Part shown: positions 1 through 5,796 of the stretch, piece by piece | How the letters are laid out: each line of letters starts with the position of its first letter | Numbering within the stretch: position 1 is the first letter of the stretch | DNA from: CAVPEW01 sp050247895 | GTDB taxonomy: Bacteria; Actinomycetota; Acidimicrobiia; Acidimicrobiales; VFJN01 | Assembly: GCA_050247895.1 (NCBI GenBank) | Contig: JBFWTJ010000191.1 | Coordinates: 1 to 7,972, forward strand | Direction of reading: 5' to 3' | DNA: 7,972 bases | Program-made: the position numbers and the translations under genes | The notes under the pieces: model-generated | What the model saw: only the letters and a program-made list of their open reading frames with translations | Told to the model about the DNA's origin: nothing | Database searches by the model: none

Positions 1-1
1 G

Positions 2-925
2 ATCGCCCGCTGGGACCAGTCGCTGGCCATCACCCTCGAGGCCGGCGTCGGCCTGGGCGCCATGCCGCTCCACCTCTACGGCACCGAGGAGCAGAAGGCC
101 CGGTGGCTGCCCGACCTGTGCGCCGGGCGCGCCCTGGGGGCCTTCGGGCTGACCGAGCCCGACGCCGGCTCGGACGCCGGCGGGACGCGCACCCGCGCCG
201 TGCCCGACGAGGCGACCGGCGAGTGGGTCCTCGACGGGCAGAAGGCCTTCATCACCAACTCGGGTACGCCGATCACCTCGATCGTGACCGTCACCGCGCT
301 GACCGGCCCCCGGGAGATCAGCGCCCTGGTCGTCCCGGCCGGCACGCCGGGCCTGGAGGTCCTGCCCCCCTACCGCAAGATGGGTTGGCACGCCTCGGAC
401 ACCCACGGCCTGGTCCTCGACGGCTGCCGGGTCCCGGCGGGCAACCTGCTGGGCGAGCAGGGCCGGGGCTTCGCCCAGTTCCTCAACATCCTCGACGAGG
501 GCCGGGTGGCCATCTCGGCCCTGGCCTGCGGCGTCATCCGCTGCTGCCTGGAGGAGGCCACCGCCTACGCCGGGCAGCGCCACGCCTTCGGCCGGCCCAT
601 CGGGGCCAACCAGGCCGTGGCCTTCGCCTGCGCCGACCTGGCCGTCCTCTACGAGTCGTCCCGCCTGCTCACCTACCAGGCCGCGGCCCTCCACGACGCG
701 GGCCGGCCGTTCAAGATCGCGGCGGCCACCGCCAAGCTCCACAGCACCGAGTCCGCGGTGACCGCGACCCGGATCGCGACCCAGGTCTTCGGCGGCTACG
801 GCTTCATGGACGAGACGCTGGTGGCCCGCCAGTACCGCGACGCGAAGATCCTCGAGATCGGGGAGGGCACCAGCGAGATGCAGCGCCTGGTCATCGCCCG
901 CGACCTGGGCCTGCCGGTCGGATGA
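2..925 (+). CDS. Acyl-CoA dehydrogenase, 5'-truncated by the window edge
   Basis: FAD-dependent enzyme that introduces the alpha,beta double bond into an acyl-CoA thioester, as in fatty-acid or branched-chain amino-acid breakdown; cytoplasmic. The frame is open from base 2, and the residues before the first ATG (base 62) read as family sequence (IARWDQSLAITLEAG), so the ATG is internal and the true start lies outside. About 307 residues are visible of a usual 380-390. Both family signatures are present: GLTEPDAGSDAGG near visible residue 49, and QVFGGYGFMDETLVARQYRD before the C-terminus. The likely catalytic glutamate is in GEGTSEMQ (visible residue 288), the equivalent of the YEGTSE glutamate in short- and medium-chain enzymes. 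The terminal TGA overlaps the ATG of the LCP gene (ATGA, 922-925). Chain-length specificity cannot be read from the sequence. Family assignment is firm. Confidence 0.95.
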   Translation: MARWDQSLAITLEAGVGLGAMPLHLYGTEEQKARWLPDLCAGRALGAFGLTEPDAGSDAGGTRTRAVPDEATGEWVLDGQKAFITNSGTPITSIVTVTALTGPREISALVVPAGTPGLEVLPPYRKMGWHASDTHGLVLDGCRVPAGNLLGEQGRGFAQFLNILDEGRVAISALACGVIRCCLEEATAYAGQRHAFGRPIGANQAVAFACADLAVLYESSRLLTYQAAALHDAGRPFKIAAATAKLHSTESAVTATRIATQVFGGYGFMDETLVARQYRDAKILEIGEGTSEMQRLVIARDLGLPVG

Positions 926-2430
926 CCGACGGGGGCGACCCGGCGCCGTCGTCGCGGCGTCGCCGCCGGGCCGAGCGGCCGCGGCGGGGCCGGCGCACCT
1001 GGCCGCAGCGCCTGGTCATCGGCCTGAACCTGGTGATCATCGCCGGGCTGCTCGCGGTGGCCGGCGGCCTCGGCTACGCCTGGTCGAAGTACACGCGGCT
1101 GACCCGGGTCGTGGTGAGCAGCGCCCTCACCGCCCGGCCGAGCTCCTCGGACGAGCCCCGCAACCTCCTCATCGTGGGGGTCGACAGCGCCGAGTCGCTG
1201 GGCGAGGACGACGCCCTGCGGGTCGACCGGGAGGCGGCGGGCGTGGCGGGCCTGCGCTCGGACACGATCATGGTGCTGCGGGTCGACCCCGGGGCCGAGA
1301 CCGCCCAGCTCCTGTCGCTGCCCCGCGACCTGTGGGTGCCCCTGGCCGGCGGCGGCCACCAGCGGATCAACGCGGCCCTGCAGATGGGCGGGCCCCGGGA
1401 GCTGATCGACACCATCGAGTCGTACCTTGCCGTGCCGATCCACCACTACGTGCAGGTCGACTTCGCCGGGTTCCTGGGTCTGGTCGAGGCCATCGGGGGC
1501 GTGCCCGTCTACTTCCCGTACGCGGCCCGCGACGAGAGCCTGGGCCTGTACATCGAGGAGCCGGGCTGCATCACCCTGGACCCCGAGCAGGCGCTCGCCT
1601 ACGCCCGGACCCGGCACTACCAGTACTACGAGGACGGGCGCTGGCGCACCGACGGCACGGGCGACCTCGGCCGCATCAGCCGCCAGCAGGACTTCATCCG
1701 CCGGGCGCTGGGCCAGGCCATCCGCAAGGGCCTGCGCAACCCGGTGACGCTGGACCGCCTGCTCGACGTGGCGCTGAGCAGCGTCCAGGTCGACGACCTG
1801 CTCACGGTGGACAACCTGTTGGACCTCGGCCGGCGGTTCCGCTCGCTCGACCCGACCGAGATCGAGATGACCTCGGTCCCGGTGGTGCCCGACACGGTGG
1901 GCGGCGCCTCCATCCTGCGGCTGGTCGACGACGAGGCCCAGGCGATCCTCGACCGCTTCCGGGACGTCCCGGTGGCCGGTGCCGAGGTGGTGGCGCCCGA
2001 TGCCGTCCGGGTCAGGGTCCGCAACGGGAGCGGGGTGGGCGGCCAGGCCGGCCAGGCCGTGGCCGACCTGGCTTCGGTGGGCTTCGCGGTCGCCGGCCGG
2101 CCCGACAACGACGCGGTGCTCGGCCTGGAGCGCACCCGGGTCCTGTACCGGCCCGGCGAGGAGGCCCGGGCCGACCTGGTCGCCCGCTGGCTGGCCGCGG
2201 GCGCCGAGCAGGTCCCGACCGACGAGGACCTCGGCGCCGACGTGGTCGTGGTCACCGGCTTGGACTACGCCGGCGTGCTGACCAGCCCGTCGCCGCCGAC
2301 GTCGCCGCCGCCCACCACCACCACGACGCCGGTGCCGCCGCCCGACGCCGAGGTCGAGGAACCCGCGCCCACCACCACGACCACGGTGCTGGGGGAGGTG
2401 CCCCGCCAGCCCGAGGGGGTGTCGTGCTGA
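922..2430 (+). CDS. LytR-CpsA-Psr (LCP) family glycopolymer transferase with LytR_C domain
   Basis: A 502-residue protein. LCP enzymes move undecaprenyl- or decaprenyl-phosphate-linked glycopolymers onto peptidoglycan on the outer face of the membrane. The N-terminus is cytoplasmic and Arg-rich (residues 12-30), followed by one membrane helix at about 31-53. The LCP domain spans about 77-330, with family landmarks NLLIVGVDS (81-89), RSDT (112-115), SLPRD with R135 and D136, RINAAL, DFAGFLGLVEAIGG (from D180), ARTRH (R229, R231) and DLGRISRQQ (D248-Q256, with R251 and R254). A LytR_C domain follows at about 361-450, starting at VRVRNGSG. The tail (454-502) is rich in Pro and Thr, has two PTTTTT blocks and ends in Cys. 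The ATG at 922 fits because it overlaps the previous stop and leaves a normal cytoplasmic segment; no strong ribosome site precedes it, so coupled translation is likely. Its place upstream of rhamnose genes suggests a role in attaching a rhamnose-containing wall polymer; this is inference. Confidence 0.95.
   Translation: MTDGGDPAPSSRRRRRAERPRRGRRTWPQRLVIGLNLVIIAGLLAVAGGLGYAWSKYTRLTRVVVSSALTARPSSSDEPRNLLIVGVDSAESLGEDDALRVDREAAGVAGLRSDTIMVLRVDPGAETAQLLSLPRDLWVPLAGGGHQRINAALQMGGPRELIDTIESYLAVPIHHYVQVDFAGFLGLVEAIGGVPVYFPYAARDESLGLYIEEPGCITLDPEQALAYARTRHYQYYEDGRWRTDGTGDLGRISRQQDFIRRALGQAIRKGLRNPVTLDRLLDVALSSVQVDDLLTVDNLLDLGRRFRSLDPTEIEMTSVPVVPDTVGGASILRLVDDEAQAILDRFRDVPVAGAEVVAPDAVRVRVRNGSGVGGQAGQAVADLASVGFAVAGRPDNDAVLGLERTRVLYRPGEEARADLVARWLAAGAEQVPTDEDLGADVVVVTGLDYAGVLTSPSPPTSPPPTTTTTPVPPPDAEVEEPAPTTTTTVLGEVPRQPEGVSC
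2311..2385 (+). repeat. Two Pro-Thr5 coding repeats in the LCP tail
   Basis: Two near-identical 18-base units, 2311-2328 and 2368-2385, each encode PTTTTT (residues 464-469 and 483-488). They are separated by a Pro- and Glu-containing stretch and preceded by a Ser/Pro run (SPSPPTSPPP). The units differ in the order of ACC and ACG codons, so the peptide is kept more closely than the DNA. Such low-complexity segments are typical wall-spanning or linker regions, and threonine runs next to proline are possible O-glycosylation sites in actinobacteria; the latter is inference. Confidence 0.75.
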
Positions 2431-2462
2431 GGGCCCCGGGCCGGTCCGCCCGCGGCCGGCAC

Positions 2463-2468
2463 TAGCAT
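2463..2468 (+). promoter_or_regulatory. Possible -10 box for the rhamnose operon
   Basis: TAGCAT matches the actinobacterial TAnnnT -10 pattern and sits 10 bases before the ATG of rfbA, in an otherwise almost A/T-free 48-base gap (2431-2478). No Shine-Dalgarno site lies before rfbA, so a leaderless or very short-leader transcript is plausible. No convincing -35 hexamer is visible 16-18 bases upstream, which keeps confidence low. If real, the rhamnose genes can be transcribed separately from the LCP gene. Confidence 0.4.
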
Positions 2469-2478
2469 CGGCGCCCGC

Positions 2479-3372
2479 ATGAAGGGGATCGTTCTGGCCG
2501 GTGGACGTGCGACGCGCCTGGGACCCGCCAGCCGAGCGGTCTCCAAGCAGCTCATGCACGTGTACGACAAGCCACTCGTGTACTACCCGATCTCGACGCT
2601 GCTCCACGCCCGGATCAACGAGATCCTGGTCATCTCGACCCCCGAGCAGCTGCCCCAGTTCCAGGCGCTGCTGGGCGACGGCTCCCAGTGGGGGTGCGCC
2701 TTCGACTACGCCGAGCAGCCCGAGCCCCGGGGCCTGGCCGAGGCCTTCCTGATCGGCGAGAAGTTCATCGGCGGCGACCCCGTCGCCCTGGTGCTGGGCG
2801 ACAACGTCTTCTACGGGCACGGCCTGGGCGAGCAGCTCCAGCGCTTCACCGACCCGACCGGCGCGGTCATCTTCGGGCTGTGGGTGCCCGATCCGGAGCG
2901 GTACGGCGTGCTGGAGTTCGCCGCCGACGGGCGCACCGTCGTGGCGGTCCACGAGAAGCCGGCCGACCCGCCGTCGAACTTCATGGTCCCGGGCCTCTAC
3001 TTCTACGACGACGAGGTCGTCGAGGTGGCCCGCTCGGTCCGGCCCAGCGCCCGGGGAGAGCTCGAGATCACCGCGGTCAACAACGCCTACCTGGAGGCCG
3101 GCCGGCTCGAGGTGTCCACCCTGCCCTTCTCGACCGAGTGGTTCGACGTGGGCACCTTCGACGCCCTGCTCGACGCCCAGAACTGGGTCGCCGGCCAGCA
3201 GCGCCGGCGCGGCCTGCTGATCGGCTCGCCGGAGACCGCGGCGCTGCGCGAGGGCTTCATCGACGCCGCCGCCTTCGAGGCCCTGGCCCGGGCCGAGGCG
3301 CACGGCGGCGACCTGGCCAAGAGCGGGTACGGCGAGCTGATGTTGCGCTTCCTGCGCTCGGAAGGAGTCTGA
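2479..3372 (+). CDS. rfbA: Glucose-1-phosphate thymidylyltransferase (dTDP-glucose pyrophosphorylase)
   Basis: First step of dTDP-L-rhamnose synthesis: glucose-1-phosphate plus dTTP gives dTDP-glucose and pyrophosphate; cytoplasmic. The protein has 297 residues, against about 290-295 for the family. The nucleotide-binding start is KGIVLAGGRATRL, followed by the diagnostic SKQLMHVYDKPLVYYPIST. The metal-binding aspartate is D108 in LGDNVFYGHG. EKP is at 159-161, ARGELEITAVN follows, and WFDVGT holds the second metal-binding aspartate, D223. Two departures from textbook RmlA are visible: GGRATRL rather than GGSGTRL, and DVGTF rather than DTGTH. The catalytic residues I can identify remain. The ATG at 2479 is exactly where the family begins. 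It is the first gene of the rhamnose set, and rfbC follows immediately. Confidence 0.95.
   Translation: MKGIVLAGGRATRLGPASRAVSKQLMHVYDKPLVYYPISTLLHARINEILVISTPEQLPQFQALLGDGSQWGCAFDYAEQPEPRGLAEAFLIGEKFIGGDPVALVLGDNVFYGHGLGEQLQRFTDPTGAVIFGLWVPDPERYGVLEFAADGRTVVAVHEKPADPPSNFMVPGLYFYDDEVVEVARSVRPSARGELEITAVNNAYLEAGRLEVSTLPFSTEWFDVGTFDALLDAQNWVAGQQRRRGLLIGSPETAALREGFIDAAAFEALARAEAHGGDLAKSGYGELMLRFLRSEGV
3362..3367 (+). promoter_or_regulatory. Shine-Dalgarno site supporting a CTG start for rfbC
   Basis: AAGGAG lies inside the last codons of rfbA, six bases before the in-frame CTG at 3374. No comparable purine site lies before the downstream GTG at 3410, where the preceding bases are CTGGTCGACGGC. 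The position of this site is the main reason for placing the rfbC start at CTG. Confidence 0.65.
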
Positions 3373-3373
3373 G

Positions 3374-3949
3374 CTGGCCGAGATCCTCGAATCCGAACTG
3401 GTCGACGGCGTGCGGGTGGTCAAGCCCGACATCCACGGCGACGACCGGGGGATCTTCATCGAGACCTACCGGCGCCAGTGGTTCCCCGACGGCCGGGAGA
3501 TGATCCAGGCCAACCGGGGCGACCGGCGCCAGGGCGCGGTCGTGGGGCTCCACTACCACCTGCACCAGGCGGACTACTGGTACGTGCCCTTCGGCCGGGC
3601 CCGGGTCGTGCTGCACGACCTGCGGACCGGCTCGCCCACCGAGGGCGCCACCCTGGCGCTGGACCTGGGCAGCGAGCCGGGCACGGCAGGCGTGGACCAC
3701 GACCACCGCGGCGTCTACATCCCGCCGGGGGTCGCCCACGGGTTCGCCGCGCTGACCGACATGACCATCACCTACCTGGTCGACGGCTACTACAACCCGG
3801 CCGACGAGCTGGGCGTGGCCTGGGACGATCCCGAGATCGCCGCCGAGTGGGGCGTGTCCGCGCCGACCCTGTCGGGCCGGGACCAGCGCAACCCGCGCCG
3901 GGCCGACCTGCCGGCCGACCGCCGGCCCCACTGGGAACTGCGCACCTGA
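3374..3949 (+). CDS. rfbC: dTDP-4-dehydrorhamnose 3,5-epimerase family protein (divergent RmlC)
   Basis: Cupin-fold enzyme expected to epimerise C3 and C5 of dTDP-4-keto-6-deoxy-glucose, the third step of dTDP-L-rhamnose synthesis. The predicted length is 191 residues from a CTG start at 3374, two bases after the rfbA stop; with the GTG at 3410 it would be 179. The extra residues AEILESELVDG resemble the normal N-terminal strand of RmlC (as in IELKIPGV), which also favours the CTG. Family landmarks are GDDRGIFIETY, GLHYH with the likely catalytic His, SPTEG, IPPGVAHGF with the second active-site His, YYNP with the Tyr region, and a late TLSGRDQ. Two usual features differ: the Arg of LRGLH is Val here (VVGLHYH), and the QxKLV lysine region reads QADYWYV. 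Its place between rfbA and rfbB supports a rhamnose role; a related epimerase giving another sugar cannot be excluded. Confidence 0.9.
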   Translation: MAEILESELVDGVRVVKPDIHGDDRGIFIETYRRQWFPDGREMIQANRGDRRQGAVVGLHYHLHQADYWYVPFGRARVVLHDLRTGSPTEGATLALDLGSEPGTAGVDHDHRGVYIPPGVAHGFAALTDMTITYLVDGYYNPADELGVAWDDPEIAAEWGVSAPTLSGRDQRNPRRADLPADRRPHWELRT

Positions 3950-3957
3950 CCCCGGCC

Positions 3958-3964
3958 GAGGAGG
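3958..3964 (+). promoter_or_regulatory. Shine-Dalgarno site of rfbB
   Basis: GAGGAGG ends four bases before the GTG at 3969, inside the 19-base gap after rfbC. It is the strongest ribosome site in the window and fixes the GTG start, which also gives the expected N-terminus MKLLVTGGAGFIGSN. Confidence 0.75.
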
Positions 3965-3968
3965 CCCC

Positions 3969-4925
3969 GTGAAGCTGCTCGTGACCGGCGGTGCCGGTTT
4001 CATCGGCTCGAACTACGTCCGCTGGGTGTTCGCCCACACCGACCACGAGGTCACCGTCTACGACGCGCTGACCTACGCCGGGAACCTCTCCACCCTGGCC
4101 GACGTGGCCGACGACCCCCGGTTCGCCTTCGTGCAGGGCGACGTGTGCGACCGGGAGGCGCTGGAGGCGGCCATGGCCGGCCACGACGCCGTGGTGCACT
4201 TCGCGGCCGAGAGCCACGTCGACCGGTCGATCGCCGGGCCCGACGAGTTCGTCCGGACCAACTGCTTCGGCACCAACGTGGTCATGGACACGGCCCGGCG
4301 CCTGGAGGTCGGCCGCGTCGTGCACATCGGCACCGACGAGGTGTACGGCTCGGTGGAGCAGGGCTCGTCGCGCGAGGCCGACCCGCTCGAGCCGCGCTCG
4401 CCCTACTCGGCGTCCAAGGCCGGCTCGGACCTGATCGCCCTGTCGTACCACTCCACCTACGGCCTGCCGGTCACCGTCACCCGGTGCACCAACAACTTCG
4501 GGCCCTACCAGTACCCCGAGAAGGCCATCCCGCTGTTCACCACGAACCTGCTCGACGGGGGCAACGTCCCGCTCTACGGCGACGGGCTGAACGAGCGGGA
4601 CTGGATCTACGTCGACGACCACTGCGCCGGGGTCCACCTGGTGCTCGAGCAGGGTGCGGTGGGCGAGGTCTACAACATCGGCGCCGGCAACGAGACGCCC
4701 AACCGGGTCCTGGTCGACAAGTTGCTCGCCCTGCTCGGGGCGGGCGAGGACCGGGTCGACTACGTGGAGGACCGCCTGGGCCACGACCGCCGCTACTCGG
4801 TCGACATCGCCAAGGTGACGGCCCTGGGCTGGAAGCGCCAGCGCACCCTCGACGAGGCGCTGGCCGAGACCGTCGCCTGGTACCGGGACAACGAGTGGTG
4901 GTGGCGGCCGCTCAAGGGCGCATGA
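3969..4925 (+). CDS. rfbB: dTDP-glucose 4,6-dehydratase
   Basis: Second step of the rhamnose pathway: NAD-dependent conversion of dTDP-glucose to dTDP-4-keto-6-deoxy-glucose; cytoplasmic extended short-chain dehydrogenase. The protein has 318 residues, somewhat shorter than the roughly 330-360 of many relatives. The Rossmann glycine motif GGAGFIG is at residues 7-13. FAAESHVDRSI is diagnostic for RmlB-type dehydratases. TDEVYG (122-127) carries the catalytic Asp-Glu pair D123-E124. YSASK provides Y146 and K150. NNFGPYQYPEK and GDGLNERDWIYVDDHC are the usual substrate-binding stretches. The start is GTG with a strong ribosome site. The stop overlaps the rfbD start by ATGA (4922-4925), so the two are probably translationally coupled. 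No key residue is missing. Confidence 0.97.
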   Translation: MKLLVTGGAGFIGSNYVRWVFAHTDHEVTVYDALTYAGNLSTLADVADDPRFAFVQGDVCDREALEAAMAGHDAVVHFAAESHVDRSIAGPDEFVRTNCFGTNVVMDTARRLEVGRVVHIGTDEVYGSVEQGSSREADPLEPRSPYSASKAGSDLIALSYHSTYGLPVTVTRCTNNFGPYQYPEKAIPLFTTNLLDGGNVPLYGDGLNERDWIYVDDHCAGVHLVLEQGAVGEVYNIGAGNETPNRVLVDKLLALLGAGEDRVDYVEDRLGHDRRYSVDIAKVTALGWKRQRTLDEALAETVAWYRDNEWWWRPLKGA

Positions 4926-5770
4926 GGGTCCTGGTCACCGGGGCCGGGGGCCAGCTCGGCCAGGACCTGGTCCGCACCTGCACGCAGGCCGGTGACGAGG
5001 TCCTGGCCTGTGACCGGGACCGGCTCGACCTGGCCGACCGCGACTCGGTGCTGGGGGCCATCACCTCCGCCGCGCCCGACGTGGTGGTCAACGCCGGGGC
5101 CTGGACCGCGGTGGACGCCTGCGAGGCCGACCCCGACCGGGCCTGGCGGACCAACGCGCTGGGCGTGCGCTGGGTGTCCGACGCGGCCCGCCGGGTCGGC
5201 GCCCACGTGGTGCACGTCTCGACCGACTACGTCTTCGACGGCACCAAGGACGGGCCCTACCTCGAGTGGGACGAGCCCAACCCGCGCAGCGCCTACGGCC
5301 GGTCCAAGCTCGGTGGCGAGCGGGAGGTCGACCCGTCGGCGACGGTGGTGCGCACGTCGTGGGTGTGCGGCGCCCACGGCCACAACATGGTCAAGACGGT
5401 CCTGGGCCTGGCCGACCGGCCCGAGCTGGCCTTCGTCGACGACCAGCGGGGCAGCCCGACCTTCACCGCCGACCTGGCCCGGGTCGTGCGGCGCCTCGCC
5501 GTCGACCGGGCCCCGGGGACCTGGCACGTCACCAACCAGGGCGAGACGAGCTGGTACGGCTTCGTGCGCGACGTGCTGGAGCTGGCGGGCCACGACCCGG
5601 CCAAGGTGCGGCCGATCTCCACCGCCGAGCTCGATCCGCCCCGCCCGGCCCCTCGCCCGGCCAACTCCGTGCTCGACAACGCGGCGCTGCGCCTGTCGGG
5701 TTTTCCGCTCCTGCGGCACTACCGTGAAGCCCTGGCGGAGCTCCTGGCGGAGCTGGGCGCGGTGGGCTGA
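4922..5770 (+). CDS. rfbD: dTDP-4-dehydrorhamnose reductase
   Basis: Last step of the pathway: NAD(P)H-dependent reduction of dTDP-4-keto-L-rhamnose to dTDP-L-rhamnose. The protein has 282 residues, normal for the family. The Rossmann motif TGAGGQLGQDL starts at residue 6. NAGAWTAVDACEADPDRAWRTNA is the typical RmlD stretch (NAAAYTAVDKAE in many relatives). STDYVFDG is at 100-107, the active-site YGRSK has Y125 and K129, and VRTSWVCG and DDQRGSPTFTADLA follow. The C-terminal PRPANSVLDN is also characteristic. The ATG lies within the end of rfbB and has only a weak, very close purine run (AAGGG, 4914-4918), in keeping with coupled translation. With this gene the four-enzyme set is complete and apparently intact. 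Confidence 0.96.
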   Translation: MRVLVTGAGGQLGQDLVRTCTQAGDEVLACDRDRLDLADRDSVLGAITSAAPDVVVNAGAWTAVDACEADPDRAWRTNALGVRWVSDAARRVGAHVVHVSTDYVFDGTKDGPYLEWDEPNPRSAYGRSKLGGEREVDPSATVVRTSWVCGAHGHNMVKTVLGLADRPELAFVDDQRGSPTFTADLARVVRRLAVDRAPGTWHVTNQGETSWYGFVRDVLELAGHDPAKVRPISTAELDPPRPAPRPANSVLDNAALRLSGFPLLRHYREALAELLAELGAVG

Positions 5771-5796
5771 CCGCACGGCGAAGGGCGACACGGGAC

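Noticed and set aside
103..921. Upstream extension of the LCP reading frame through the acyl-CoA dehydrogenase gene
   Set aside because: The translation is Arg-, Pro- and Gly-rich with no LCP similarity and would put a long disordered stretch before the membrane helix. The ATG at 922 gives a normal LCP N-terminus.
2431..2478. A possible terminator between the LCP gene and rfbA
   Set aside because: The best stem I could find is five base pairs (2440-2444 with 2456-2460) with an 11-base loop and no T run. This is too weak to report in DNA this rich in G and C.
796..3459. An 887-codon open frame on the minus strand across the LCP gene and rfbA
   Set aside because: It lies opposite two well-supported genes, and its translation is low-complexity, rich in Gly, Val, Arg and His with poly-Arg and poly-Gly runs. 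Long antisense frames are expected in DNA with this G/C preference at third positions.
3410..3949. GTG at 3410 as the rfbC start
   Set aside because: No ribosome site precedes it and it removes a segment resembling the normal RmlC N-terminus. The CTG at 3374 is better placed, although the GTG remains the fallback.
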